A stretch of DNA of 64,000 nt from Erythrobacter sp. (GTDB taxonomy: Bacteria > Pseudomonadota > Alphaproteobacteria > Sphingomonadales > Sphingomonadaceae). Below are positions 36,569 through 45,378 of the stretch, in pieces; position 1 is the stretch's first letter, and every line of letters starts with the position of its first letter. The translations under genes and the position numbers were made by a program. The stretch covers positions 62,001-126,000 of the forward strand of contig JAILWQ010000001.1 in the NCBI GenBank assembly GCA_025698865.1, written 5' to 3'. The notes below the pieces were generated by a model. That model searched no databases, was not told the origin of the DNA, and saw only the letters and a list, made by a program, of their open reading frames with translations.

Positions 36569-37348
36569 CTACTCCGCCGTCCAGCCGCCATCCATGCTCC
36601 AGTTCGCGCCGTTCACGTTCTGCGCAGCCTGCGAGCAGAGGAACACCGCCAGCGCTCCGATCTCCTCGGGCTGGACGAATTTCTTCGTCGGCTGCTTGGC
36701 GAGAAGGATCTTGTCGATCACCTCGTCCCTGCTCATCCCCCGCGCCTTCATCGTGTCGGGGATCTGGTTCTCCACCAGCGGGGTCCAGACATAGCCCGGG
36801 CTGACGCAGTTGGCGGTAATCCCGTGCTCGGCCAGTTCCAGCGCCAGCGTCTTGGTGAGGCCGGCAATGCCGTGCTTGGCTGCGACATAGGCGCTCTTGA
36901 ACGGGCTGGCGGTGAGAGAATGGGCGCTCGCCGTGGTGATGATGCGCCCCCAGCCGGCCTCCTTCATATGCGGTACGGCGAGGCGCGCGGTATGGAACGC
37001 GGCCGTGAGATTGAGCGCGATGATCTGATCCCATTTCCCCACCGGAAACTCCTCGACCGGCGCGACGTGCTGCATCCCGGCATTGTTGACCAGGATGTCG
37101 ATCCCGCCCGCCTCGGCCATCATGGTCTCGATCTGCGCGACGTCGGTCAGGTCGGCGCCGCTATGCGTTGCGCCCAGTTCCTCGCACAGCCCGGCGATCT
37201 CGCTCTCGTCGCCGAAGCCGTTGAGAACGATCTCGGCGCCCTCTTCATGCAAAGCCCGCGCTACGGCGAGGCCGATGCCGCTGGTCGAACCCGTGACCAG
37301 CGCGCGCTTGCCTTCGAGAAAACGGTTCTGAAACAAATCGGCCTCCAT
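36569..37348 (-). CDS. bdhA: D-3-hydroxybutyrate dehydrogenase
   Basis: This 259-aa short-chain dehydrogenase oxidises D-3-hydroxybutyrate to acetoacetate. The cofactor motif TGSTSGIG, NNAG, the SAH/YVAAK catalytic set and the diagnostic MQHVAPVEEFPVGKWD, NQIPDTMKARG and KKFVQPEEIG segments match 3-hydroxybutyrate dehydrogenases rather than generic SDRs. Asp/Asn choice in the dinucleotide fold suggests NAD, but this is not certain. The protein is cytoplasmic. Upstream is a 95-base spacer shared with the divergent zinc peptidase gene. The enzyme fits with aceA in using stored or external hydroxybutyrate. Confidence 0.9.
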   Translation of the reverse strand: MEADLFQNRFLEGKRALVTGSTSGIGLAVARALHEEGAEIVLNGFGDESEIAGLCEELGATHSGADLTDVAQIETMMAEAGGIDILVNNAGMQHVAPVEEFPVGKWDQIIALNLTAAFHTARLAVPHMKEAGWGRIITTASAHSLTASPFKSAYVAAKHGIAGLTKTLALELAEHGITANCVSPGYVWTPLVENQIPDTMKARGMSRDEVIDKILLAKQPTKKFVQPEEIGALAVFLCSQAAQNVNGANWSMDGGWTAE

Positions 37349-37443
37349 ACGTTTGGACTACGTTCACGCGCCATCGCCGAGGGTTGGCGCGCGGTCAATC
37401 TCGGGGCAGGCAATCGGGGCCGGCAATTTGGGGGTAGGTTGGA

Positions 37444-38301
37444 ATGCGGCTCAATCCGTTCGACACAAGCAAGATCGATGTTCGCTCTAGCGGGGGCGGG
37501 GGCATGGGCAAGGCCGGCGGGATCGGCTGCGGGACCATCATTCTGGCAGCGGTTGGTTATTTCGTCTTCGGGCTGGATCCGATCCAGACAGTCTCGACCG
37601 TCGAGGGTATTCAGCAGCAATCCGCCTCTTCTCCAGGCGAGGTAAATACCGATGAACAAGCGATTTGCACCAGCAGCGAGTATGCAACCGAGGCCTGCAA
37701 TGTTCTCACCTCGTTGAACGAGACCTGGTCGCGCGAATTCGCGGCGCAGGGCTATGGCGAACAGTTTCGTGGGCCGGGGCTGGACCTCTTTCGCAATGGC
37801 CAGGTCGATACCCAAGGATGCGGTAGCGCGTCGTCGGCGGTTGGTCCGTTCTACTGTCCTGCCGATCAGCGAATCTACATCGACACAAGCTTCTACGACA
37901 CGCTGGAACGCCAGCTTGGCGCAGGCGGCGATTTCGCGCGCTATTACGTCATAGCGCATGAATACGGGCACCATATCCAGACACTCACCGGCGTTTCGGA
38001 CCAGATCCGCAGCGCACAGCAGCAGAACCCTCGCTCGGCCAACCAGCTTCAGGTGCTGATGGAATTGCAGGCTGATTGCTATGCCGGTGTCTGGGCTGGC
38101 AAGAACCGCAATCTGATCGAACCGGGCGATATCGAGGAAGGGATGCAGGCGGCCGCCGCGATCGGCGACGATCGCTTGACCGGCGGCCGCGTTTCGAGCG
38201 AGAACTTCACCCACGGCACTTCACGGCAGCGCAGCGAGGCCCTCCGGCTGGGCCTGCAAGGCGACGACAGGAAATGCGATGACATCACGCAATTGCGCTA
38301 G
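37444..38301 (+). CDS. Neutral zinc metallopeptidase, YpfJ family
   Basis: This 285-aa protein has a short cytoplasmic N-terminus rich in Gly (SSGGGGMGKAGG), one membrane helix (GCGTIILAAVGYFVFGL) and a large periplasmic domain with HEYGHH at 172-177. Glu in ELQADCYAGVW is the likely further zinc ligand. The family is called putative neutral zinc metallopeptidase, with no settled substrate. ATG 37444 begins the family motif MRLNPFDTSKI. The 3' end overlaps the next gene by 23 bases. Confidence 0.92.
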   Translation: MRLNPFDTSKIDVRSSGGGGMGKAGGIGCGTIILAAVGYFVFGLDPIQTVSTVEGIQQQSASSPGEVNTDEQAICTSSEYATEACNVLTSLNETWSREFAAQGYGEQFRGPGLDLFRNGQVDTQGCGSASSAVGPFYCPADQRIYIDTSFYDTLERQLGAGGDFARYYVIAHEYGHHIQTLTGVSDQIRSAQQQNPRSANQLQVLMELQADCYAGVWAGKNRNLIEPGDIEEGMQAAAAIGDDRLTGGRVSSENFTHGTSRQRSEALRLGLQGDDRKCDDITQLR

Positions 38302-38905
38302 GTTCCTTCTGGCCACCCTCGCCGTCTCGATGACGAGCCAGGCGAATGCGCGCCAGAAACAGGAGGAGGTGGTCCACGAACGCGGCCCCGATGCCGGCGA
38401 AGTGGCCACCACGCCGCTGCGCGATCTCAACCTGATGCGCGACGATCTGCCTGAAGTGCTCGCGGAAGCGGTCATGGCGACCTATGCCAGCGAGCGGCTG
38501 GTCGAATGCGCCGATATCGAGCGCGAGATTGCCCGGCTCGACGCTGTGCTCGGCAACGATCTCGATCAGGAGCAGGACGAACAGGGCCGGATCAGCGTCG
38601 GCCGCTTGGCCGAGCAGGCTGTCGGCTCCTTCATTCCCTTCCGCTCGATCATCCGCGAAATCAGCGGAGCGGCGGACGCCCAGCGCGATCTGCGCGAGGC
38701 GATCGTCGCGGGCTTCACTCGGCGCGGCTTCCTCAAAGGTTTGGGCGAAGCGCGGGACTGCCCCTTCCCCGCCCGGCCGATGAGCGTTCGCGTGACAGTC
38801 GACGGCGCGCATATCTACGAGATGGGTACAGGGCAGCTTGCGGTCGGCAGGGCGCAGACCGTCCCTACAAGCTCGACCCGCAGCGACAGCTCGAAAGGGA
38901 ACTGA
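38279..38905 (+). CDS. Hypothetical secreted protein
   Basis: This 208-aa protein begins with a signal peptide (MTSRNCARFLLATLAVSMTSQANA). The mature part is mostly helical, contains an acidic stretch (NDLDQEQDEQGR) and a segment FIPFRSIIREISGAADAQRDL that could lie along a membrane. It ends in a Ser/Thr-rich tail. It overlaps the zinc peptidase gene by 23 bases, so translation is probably coupled and the two may work together in the envelope. No named family is recognised. Confidence 0.7.
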   Translation: MTSRNCARFLLATLAVSMTSQANARQKQEEVVHERGPDAGEVATTPLRDLNLMRDDLPEVLAEAVMATYASERLVECADIEREIARLDAVLGNDLDQEQDEQGRISVGRLAEQAVGSFIPFRSIIREISGAADAQRDLREAIVAGFTRRGFLKGLGEARDCPFPARPMSVRVTVDGAHIYEMGTGQLAVGRAQTVPTSSTRSDSSKGN

Positions 38906-38932
38906 CGCGGCGGGCCGGTCCTGTCGCCGGAA

Positions 38933-40597
38933 TCAGTTGGACAATTCGGCGATCGCCTCGTCGAGCGAACGAAGGGCCTCGGCGCGTTCTTCCCGCGATA
39001 GATCGCCATCTCGTTCGATCGCGGCGCGAGCGGATCGGACCGCGCCCAGCGAGACCTTCCTGCCGAACGTCTCGCAGACGAACAGGGTGGTCGAGCCATC
39101 GGCATCGGTGCGGCTGGTGACCGGGCTGTCGTTGCCCTTGCATTCCATCACCACCTTGGGCGCCATCGCCATGGCGTGCGCCGCAGCGAAGGCACCCGAC
39201 GCGCTCGCGGCACGGGCCTGGTCGACCGCTACGCGCAGCTCGCGACGCATTTTGCCGTTATCGCCCAGATCGCGAGCCAATTGACGCATTTCGCGGCTGA
39301 ACTCGCCATTCTCGGCGAACGCCTCGCGCATTTCCTTCATGCTCCGCTCGAATTCGGCGCGATCCTCGGCGCTCCAGCCGCGAAGCTCGGCCATCTTCGG
39401 GAAATCCTTGCCGTCGAAGCTGAAGCTCCGCCTGACCACCCGCTCCTCGCCATCGTCGCCGATCTCGCGCTCGACATGCTCGAAGGTCTGGCGGTCACCT
39501 TCGTTCGCCGCCTCGTCGGCAAGCGAGGATGGCGGGGTGCCGACCGTCCTGACGGTCTCGACCCGGCGGACAGTTCGCGCAGGTCCGGCGCTCTCCGCCG
39601 GCGCCCCGACAGCAGTCGGCGCTCCGACCGGTTCCTGCGCGGCGTAGCTGACCGAGGCGGTGAGCGGCAGAGCCAGAATGCTCGTGCCCAGCAAGGTGCG
39701 CGCGGCGATGCGGCGACGGGCGGAAATGTCGTTCATGGTCAGGCTCCTCAAGCGGTGGACGATGGATTTGTCGCCCAGCACCGGGCAGGCCATCGGCGCT
39801 GCCAGCACATGGCGGGACGACTGGCTTCGCGCCGTCGCGAAATCGGCGATGACCCCGGCGTAGCGCGCACGGTCCTCGCGCGAACGCCGGTCCACCACCC
39901 GCGCATCGCAGGCCGCTTCCTGATCGCGCCGCAACGCCGTCCAGCCAGCCCAGCCGAGGGGGTTGAACCAGTGCAGCGCGAACAGTGGCTGGACCAGAAT
40001 ATTGACCAGCAGATCGTGGCCGCGATGATGGGCGACCTCGTGCGCGATCGCGAGATCGCGGCTGACGCGGTCGCGGCTCACGATCATGCCGACCGGCAGT
40101 GCCACCACCTTGTCGAGCACGCCGAACGCCACCGGACCTTCCGCCTGCGCCGTTTCCACGATGCGGATGTCGCCCACCTCGCCGACCGGTCGCGCATCGG
40201 CCAGCAGCTCGCGGCGCATCCGGAAATAGAGCGAGAAGCGCCGGATCAGGAACACCGCCGCGCCCATCAACCACAGCGCAACCATCGGCACCACGAAATC
40301 GACCGGCGAAGGCGCTGCGACGGCTGCGGGCGCCGCGGCGACCGCATCGCCGAGAGTGCGCGTGACCGGGACCACCATGTCCTCGGCCGGAACGGCGGCG
40401 GGAAGGCTGGCGGGTTCGCTCGCGCCCATCCATGCGGGCAGCACAAGCGGCGGCAGTAGCATCCGCGCCATCGGCAGCGCCCACAGCGCATAGGCCATCC
40501 GCGCTCCGAAATGACGCGCGACCGGGCGACGCAGGACGAGAACCAATGCGATCAGCGCCCCGGTCCAGACAAGCGTTTCGAGCAGGAAGGCGATCAT
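38933..40597 (-). CDS. M56-family BlaR1/MecR1-like membrane metallopeptidase with a novel C-terminal domain
   Basis: This 554-aa protein has an N-terminal membrane region (helices near 5-22, 35-52 and 100-118) and an M56 peptidase domain with HEVAHH at 186-191 and the downstream zinc ligand in DQEAACDARVV. A last helix lies near 301-319, and about 235 residues follow outside the membrane. BlaR1 sensors carry a penicillin-binding domain there. Here the region is charged and helical (EFERSMKEMREAFAENGEFSREMRQ) with no SxxK-type motif seen, so the signal sensed is different. Its start overlaps the blaI stop by 4 bases (ATGA), forming a regulator/protease pair. Confidence 0.88.
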   Translation of the reverse strand: MIAFLLETLVWTGALIALVLVLRRPVARHFGARMAYALWALPMARMLLPPLVLPAWMGASEPASLPAAVPAEDMVVPVTRTLGDAVAAAPAAVAAPSPVDFVVPMVALWLMGAAVFLIRRFSLYFRMRRELLADARPVGEVGDIRIVETAQAEGPVAFGVLDKVVALPVGMIVSRDRVSRDLAIAHEVAHHRGHDLLVNILVQPLFALHWFNPLGWAGWTALRRDQEAACDARVVDRRSREDRARYAGVIADFATARSQSSRHVLAAPMACPVLGDKSIVHRLRSLTMNDISARRRIAARTLLGTSILALPLTASVSYAAQEPVGAPTAVGAPAESAGPARTVRRVETVRTVGTPPSSLADEAANEGDRQTFEHVEREIGDDGEERVVRRSFSFDGKDFPKMAELRGWSAEDRAEFERSMKEMREAFAENGEFSREMRQLARDLGDNGKMRRELRVAVDQARAASASGAFAAAHAMAMAPKVVMECKGNDSPVTSRTDADGSTTLFVCETFGRKVSLGAVRSARAAIERDGDLSREERAEALRSLDEAIAELSN

Positions 40598-40983
40598 TTG
40601 CGCATCTCCTTCAGCAGGGCCTCGATTTCGGAAAGATCGCGATCGGTCAGCGCCTCGCTTTCGGCTAGCTGCGCGAAGAGCGAAGCGGCCCGGCCCCCGA
40701 ACAGGCGATCGACCAGCCGGCGCGATTCCCCGCCGACATAATCGGCCCGCTCGATCAGCGGCGAATAGAGAAACTTGCGCCCCTCGGGCTCGGTCGCGAC
40801 GGCACCCTTGGTAACCAGTCGCGACAGCAGCGTCTTCACCGTCGGCATCGACCAGCCACGCTGTTCGCAGACCCGGTCGCACACCTCGACCGCGCTCAGC
40901 GGACTGCGGTCCCACAGCGCCTCCATTACGGCATGTTCGGCGTCGCTGATGCGCTCGCCATTCGCTTCGCTCTTCCTGGACAA
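40594..40983 (-). CDS. BlaI/MecI/CopY-family transcriptional repressor
   Basis: This 129-aa winged-helix repressor shows RISDAEHAVMEALWDRSPLSAVEV, the RGWSMPTVKTLLSRLVTKGAVATE recognition helix region and the C-terminal dimerisation part. It would be cleaved when the neighbouring M56 peptidase is triggered. TTG 40983 is preferred because GGAGGA lies 6-11 bases upstream and the protein then begins like the family. An ATG at 41046 would put the first codon inside the dyad operator at 41028-41051. It is transcribed with the M56 gene (4-base overlap). Confidence 0.88.
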   Translation of the reverse strand: MSRKSEANGERISDAEHAVMEALWDRSPLSAVEVCDRVCEQRGWSMPTVKTLLSRLVTKGAVATEPEGRKFLYSPLIERADYVGGESRRLVDRLFGGRAASLFAQLAESEALTDRDLSEIEALLKEMRK

Positions 40984-41027
40984 GGTGGCATCCTCCCCTC
41001 GATCTGCCGGGACGGTATAGATCAATT

Positions 41028-41051
41028 CGACTACGCTTGTAAACATAGTCG
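41028..41051. promoter_or_regulatory. Dyad operator, probable BlaI-type repressor site
   Basis: A 24-base imperfect palindrome has perfect outer arms CGACTA and TAGTCG and mostly matching inner bases (9 of 12 positions per half). BlaI-type repressors bind dyads with TACA/TGTA or ACTA/TAGT arms. It lies 45 bases upstream of the preferred blaI TTG and 82 bases upstream of the divergent ClpP-like gene, so it could control both. Confidence 0.7.
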
Positions 41052-41132
41052 CATGTTCCGCGATTTCGTGGAACGACCGCAGCCCGAGGGCGCTCCCCCT
41101 GTCGAAGCTCGACAAAAGGATGACCCCGACCG

Positions 41133-41699
41133 ATGAACGACCAGTCCAGCGATCGCCAGAAAGTGCTTACCGCGCCACAATTGCGGCTGATCGGCACGGT
41201 CGACGAGGCGATGTATGCCGAATTCCGCAACCAGCTGAGCGCCGCGCCGGAGGAAGGGCCGCTGGTGATCGCGCTCACCACGCTGGGCGGCAATCCCGAG
41301 ATCGCCCGCGCCATGGCCGACGACGTTCGCCTGCTGCGCGATGCCGGCCGCACCATGCTGTTCCTCGGCAAGGCGAGCGTCTATTCGGCCGGGGCGACCT
41401 TCATGGCAGGCTTTCCGGTCGAATGCCGTTTCCTCACGCGCAACAGCACGCTGATGGTTCACGAGAGGCAGATCACCCGGACGATCAACCTGTCCGGTCC
41501 TTTGCGCAGCTGCACCCATCAGCTCGAGGCGGTGCTGAACGAGATCGAGCAGTCGATCGCCATCGAGGAACAGGGCTTCCGCGACTTCGTGGCCGGTTCG
41601 GATGTCGCGTTCGAGGAAGTCCAGCGCCGCGCGCCGAACAACTGGTATATCGGCTGCGAGGAGGCAAAGGAACGCGGTCTGATCGCCGAGGTGATCTAG
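41133..41699 (+). CDS. ClpP-like (S14 family) serine protease homologue
   Basis: This 188-aa cytoplasmic protein has the ClpP/crotonase fold. PLVIALTTLGGNPEIA matches the ClpP substrate-cleft strand, the nucleophile is in YSAGATFMAG (Ser85) and the catalytic His in LMVHERQ (His110). The C-terminal EEAKERGLIAEVI resembles the ClpP end, but the position of the third catalytic residue appears to be Asn (APNNWY, near 169-170) instead of Asp. It may be a weak protease or a non-classical member. A second ATG frame at 41120 is a shadow. It diverges from the BlaI/M56 pair across the dyad operator, hinting at joint control. Confidence 0.85.
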   Translation: MNDQSSDRQKVLTAPQLRLIGTVDEAMYAEFRNQLSAAPEEGPLVIALTTLGGNPEIARAMADDVRLLRDAGRTMLFLGKASVYSAGATFMAGFPVECRFLTRNSTLMVHERQITRTINLSGPLRSCTHQLEAVLNEIEQSIAIEEQGFRDFVAGSDVAFEEVQRRAPNNWYIGCEEAKERGLIAEVI

Positions 41700-41700
41700 C

Positions 41701-42603
41701 TCAGCACTGTTCCGCCGTGTTCGCCGGGATCGGCCCGGGCGGGACGCGCGCCTTGCTCAGATAGAACGGGTCCGAGGCGAGGCGATGATTGTCGCCGAAC
41801 ACCCTTGCCAGCGCGGCGTGGAGCCGGGGGTCGTATTCGGCGAGGTCACGGTCGCTCAGGATGCGGCGATTGTCGAACACCTGCAGGCGGTTCGAATTGA
41901 ACCAGAACTGCGCGCCTTCGGCCCAGTACTCCTGGACCGTGGTCGATCCGTATTCGTCCTTCCACAACCCCTGCGCCAGCGCGGCGGCATAGGACGCCTC
42001 GACTTCGGCGTAGAGCACGGGATCGATCGCCTCGACCGCGTAGAGGATCTGGTGCGCGAATTCGTGGACGAAGATCGTCTCGCCGTAATAGCGGCTGGAG
42101 GGACGGCCGAGGACATCTTCCTCGCCGTCCGCCATGTATTTGCCGCCGGTCGCCCGCGCCCGGGCGTTCCAGTATTCGCGGGGCGTGAAGCGGCCGATGC
42201 GGTCCTCGTAATGGATGCGCTCGCATCGGGTCAGACGCGGATCGTCGGCACCCGGCTTTTCCCAACCGGCGTTTTCGGGAAGGTCGAGCAGCGCCTCGTC
42301 CTCGGCGATGAGGGCGATCCGCCAGCCATTGGTCGCCAGCCAGCGCGCGAGATCGGGGCGATGGGCGAGCATCCCGCGCGCCATTGCGCGCGCAGCCACC
42401 ATAGCCTCGTCCGACACCCGGTCCGAGGACAGGATCGGCACTCCGAAGGCGGAGACATGCCTGCTGTAGAACGGATCGGCCCCGAGCGAGGCCGGCACCG
42501 GACCGGCGGTCGCGCTGCACCCACCGAGGAGCAGCGCGACCCAAGCCAGCCCTATCTGGCGTCGATCAATAGACCCGCTTCTTCGGCTTGATATATTCGA
42601 CAT
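41701..42603 (-). CDS. Putative zinc-dependent peptidase lipoprotein (HExxH)
   Basis: This 300-aa lipoprotein has signal and lipobox WVALLLGGC (Cys29). The domain carries HEFAH at 180-184 ([17 protein letters not shown]), and a later Glu in [13 protein letters not shown] is a candidate third zinc ligand. Together these suggest a metallopeptidase-like fold, although no exact family name is recognised. ATG 42603 overlaps the end of sdhA by 38 bases on the same strand, in the place where sdhB often stands. The stop is one base from the convergent ClpP-like stop. Longer readings into sdhA (to 42675) were not used. Confidence 0.78.
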   Translation of the reverse strand: MSNISSRRSGSIDRRQIGLAWVALLLGGCSATAGPVPASLGADPFYSRHVSAFGVPILSSDRVSDEAMVAARAMARGMLAHRPDLARWLATNGWRIALIAEDEALLDLPENAGWEKPGADDPRLTRCERIHYEDRIGRFTPREYWNARARATGGKYMADGEEDVLGRPSSRYYGETIFVHEFAHQILYAVEAIDPVLYAEVEASYAAALAQGLWKDEYGSTTVQEYWAEGAQFWFNSNRLQVFDNRRILSDRDLAEYDPRLHAALARVFGDNHRLASDPFYLSKARVPPGPIPANTAEQC

Positions 42604-44494
42604 CGTCGGTGAGCGTGTACTCGTGGACCGGGCGATAGGCGATGCGGACATCGCCGCCCTTGCCGCCCCAGCCATCGAACCAGGCGATGGTGTGCTTCAT
42701 CCAGTTGGCGTCGTCGCGCTCGGGGAAATCCTCGTGCGCGTGGGCGCCGCGGCTTTCCTTGCGGTTCTCTGCGCTTGCCATGGTGACGTTCGCCTGCGCC
42801 ATCAGATTGTCGAGCTCCAGCGTCTCGATCAGGTCGCTGTTCCAGATCAGCGAGCGGTCGGTGACGTGAATGTCCTCCATCCGCTTGTTGATCACCTTCA
42901 GCATGTCGACGCCTTCGGACAGCATCTTGCTGTCGCGGAACACGGCGGCGTGACGGGTCATCGCCTTCTGCATCTCGGCGCGGATCTCGGCCGTCGGCGA
43001 GCCGCCATTGGCGTGGCGGAAATGGTCGAGCCGGGTCAGCGCGAGATCGGCGCTGTCGGAAGGCAGTTCGGCATGGCTGCTGCCGGGCTGGATCAGTTCC
43101 TTGAGGCGGTGGCCGGTCGCGCGGCCGAACACCACGAGATCGATCAGCGAGTTCGAGCCGAGGCGGTTCGCGCCATGCACGGACACGCAGGCCGCCTCGC
43201 CCACGGCGAACAGGCCGGGGACGGTCTTTTCCGGATCGGACAGGTCGCCCGCCATGACCTCGCCGTGGAAGTTACACGGGATGCCGCCCATGTTGTAATG
43301 CACCGTCGGCGTCACCGGCAGGGGCTGCTTGGTGAGGTCGACACCGGCGAAGATCTTGCCGCTCTCGGTAATTCCCGGGAGCCGCTCGGCCAGGATCTTG
43401 GGATCGATGTGGTCGAGGTGAAGGTAGATGTGATCCTTCTCCGCCCCGACGCCGCGGCCTTCGCGCATCTCGAGCGCCATCGAACGGCTGACGACGTCGC
43501 GCGAGGCGAGGTCCTTGGCCGAGGGCGCATAGCGCTCCATGAACCGCTCGCCCTCGGAATTGGTGAGGTATCCGCCCTCGCCGCGCGCACCCTCGGTGAT
43601 CAGCACGCCGGCGCCGTAGATGCCGGTCGGGTGGAACTGCACGAACTCCATGTCCTGCAGCGGAAGACCCGCGCGCAGCACCATCCCGCCGCCATCGCCG
43701 GTGCAGGTGTGGGCGCTGGTGGCGGTGAAATAGCAGCGGCCGTAGCCACCCGTCGCCAGCACCACGGCATGGGCGCGGAAGCGATGGATGCGCCCGTCGT
43801 CGAGGCACATCGCGATCACGCCGACGCATTTGCCGCCATCCATGATCAGGTCGAGCGCGAAATACTCGATGAAGAAGTCCGCGTCGTATTTCAGGCTCTG
43901 CTGGTACAGCGCATGGAGCATGGCGTGGCCGGTGCGGTCCGCCGCGGCGCAGGTGCGCTGCACCGGCGGGCCTTCGCCCATGTTCTGCATATGGCCACCG
44001 AAGGGCCGCTGGTAGATCGTGCCGTCCTGATTGCGGCTGAAGGGTACGCCGGCATGCTCGAGCTCGTAGACAGCCTGCGGCGCCTCGCGCACCATGTATT
44101 CGATCGCGTCCTGGTCGCCGAGCCAGTCGGAGCCCTTGACGGTATCGTACATGTGCCACGACCAGTGGTCGGGCGAATTGTTGCCGAGGCTGGCGGCGAT
44201 CCCGCCCTGCGCGGCGACGGTGTGGCTGCGCGTGGGGAACACCTTGGAGATGTTGGCGGTCTTCAGCCCCGCCTCGGCGGCGCCCATGGTGGCGCGCAGG
44301 CCCGATCCGCCCGCACCCACGACGACCACGTCATAGGTGTGGTCGATGATCTCGTAATCGCCCCATTTGTCCGCCGACTGGCCTTCGCGGCCGCTGCGGT
44401 CCTTGGTCTTTTCCGGCGGTGCCTCGGTCGGGGCCACGTTCCGCTCGTTCGCCTGCTCGGACTGGGTCTTGGGATCGGTATCGGCTTTGGCCAT
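42566..44494 (-). CDS. sdhA: Succinate dehydrogenase flavoprotein subunit
   Basis: This 642-aa catalytic subunit of complex II oxidises succinate to fumarate. The FAD site [21 protein letters not shown], the covalent FAD His in [22 protein letters not shown] and the R/H catalytic stretches ([19 protein letters not shown]) are all present. The first roughly 45 residues (Ser/Glu/Lys rich) extend beyond most SdhA proteins. ATG 44494 overlaps the sdhD stop and is preferred over the longer frame to 44713. sdhC and sdhD precede it. The iron-sulphur subunit sdhB does not follow and must be elsewhere. Confidence 0.96.
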   Translation of the reverse strand: MAKADTDPKTQSEQANERNVAPTEAPPEKTKDRSGREGQSADKWGDYEIIDHTYDVVVVGAGGSGLRATMGAAEAGLKTANISKVFPTRSHTVAAQGGIAASLGNNSPDHWSWHMYDTVKGSDWLGDQDAIEYMVREAPQAVYELEHAGVPFSRNQDGTIYQRPFGGHMQNMGEGPPVQRTCAAADRTGHAMLHALYQQSLKYDADFFIEYFALDLIMDGGKCVGVIAMCLDDGRIHRFRAHAVVLATGGYGRCYFTATSAHTCTGDGGGMVLRAGLPLQDMEFVQFHPTGIYGAGVLITEGARGEGGYLTNSEGERFMERYAPSAKDLASRDVVSRSMALEMREGRGVGAEKDHIYLHLDHIDPKILAERLPGITESGKIFAGVDLTKQPLPVTPTVHYNMGGIPCNFHGEVMAGDLSDPEKTVPGLFAVGEAACVSVHGANRLGSNSLIDLVVFGRATGHRLKELIQPGSSHAELPSDSADLALTRLDHFRHANGGSPTAEIRAEMQKAMTRHAAVFRDSKMLSEGVDMLKVINKRMEDIHVTDRSLIWNSDLIETLELDNLMAQANVTMASAENRKESRGAHAHEDFPERDDANWMKHTIAWFDGWGGKGGDVRIAYRPVHEYTLTDDVEYIKPKKRVY

Positions 44495-44883
44495 TATGCG
44501 GCACCTCCGGTAAGGGCGAGGCGGGCGATGGAAAACAGCCCGAAGGCGGCGCCGCCGACGGCCGCGAGATTGAGCAATGCGATCACGCCGAACTTGGTCC
44601 CGGCGTCGTGGACGTAATCCTCGATCAGGACCTGCAGGCCGAGCCGGGCGTGCCAGAAGACGCTGACGATCAGGAGCGCGATGGCGGTCGCGGGGATCGC
44701 GCTGCCGGCCCATTCGCTCATCGTCGCATAATCATAGCCCGGCAAAAGCGCGATGCTGATCACCAGGAACAGCGCAAGCACGAGGTTGCCGATCGCGGTG
44801 AAGCGCTGCTGCAGCCAGTGATGCGCGCCGTGATGGGCGCTGCCGAGGCCGCGCACCCGGCCGATGGAAGTTCCGTTACCCAT
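44494..44883 (-). CDS. sdhD: Succinate dehydrogenase membrane anchor subunit SdhD
   Basis: This 129-aa hydrophobic subunit has three membrane helices (near 33-47, 63-83, 98-117). [18 protein letters not shown] carries the conserved HxxxGxxxIxEDY haem-binding signature. It anchors SdhA/SdhB and helps form the ubiquinone site. The gene lies 9 bases after sdhC and its stop overlaps the sdhA ATG, consistent with an sdhC-sdhD-sdhA operon. The first roughly 20 residues are polar with several His. Confidence 0.93.
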   Translation of the reverse strand: MGNGTSIGRVRGLGSAHHGAHHWLQQRFTAIGNLVLALFLVISIALLPGYDYATMSEWAGSAIPATAIALLIVSVFWHARLGLQVLIEDYVHDAGTKFGVIALLNLAAVGGAAFGLFSIARLALTGGAA

Positions 44884-44892
44884 GGTCCGCCC

Positions 44893-45276
44893 TTATTTCG
44901 CGAGAAGTATGAATGCCCAGAAGAGGACGGTGAGCACGATGCCCGATGCCACCGAAACCATCGACCAGGTCTTGTTGGTGGTCAGTTCGTAGCCCGCGCC
45001 AATGTCGAGCACGAAATGCCGCAATCCGCTGGAGAGGTGATTGAAGAAGGCCCAGGTCAGGCCGATCAGGACGATGATGCCGATCCACGAGCCCATCACC
45101 GCCTGGAAGGTCTCATACGCCTCCGGTCCGGCGGCGAGCGCGCCCAGCCACCACAGGAACACGGCGAGGCCGACAGTGGCCATCCCGTCCCCGCTCACGC
45201 GGTGCAGGATGGAAACCAGCATGTGCGGTCCCCATTTCCAGATTGACAGATGCGGCGAAAGCGGGCGTCCGGCCAT
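44893..45276 (-). CDS. sdhC: Succinate dehydrogenase cytochrome b556 subunit SdhC
   Basis: This 127-aa membrane subunit begins with RPLSPHLSIWKW and HRVSGDGMATVG, and contains FNHLSSGLRHFVLDIG, whose His is the haem b axial ligand. Three helices are visible. It is the first gene of sdhC-sdhD-sdhA. The 102-base spacer to the divergent SDR gene must contain the operon promoter, but no specific operator was recognised there. Confidence 0.94.
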   Translation of the reverse strand: MAGRPLSPHLSIWKWGPHMLVSILHRVSGDGMATVGLAVFLWWLGALAAGPEAYETFQAVMGSWIGIIVLIGLTWAFFNHLSSGLRHFVLDIGAGYELTTNKTWSMVSVASGIVLTVLFWAFILLAK

Positions 45277-45378
45277 TTATGTACCCTTTTGACGTTCGCG
45301 GCCTCCTTAGCGGACCCTGCGCGACGTGCAAGGCGGGCGGGCTCGACAAACGTTGCGAATTTGCGAATAGTCGCCCGC

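Noticed and set aside
40598..41371. N-terminal extension that would make the M56 protein 812 aa
   Set aside because: The extension overlaps blaI in another frame and reaches into the ClpP-like gene; the ATG at 40597 overlaps the blaI stop and starts a proper membrane helix.
42623..44617. A 664-codon plus-strand frame opposite sdhA
   Set aside because: sdhA is unmistakable on the minus strand; the opposite frame is a codon-bias shadow.
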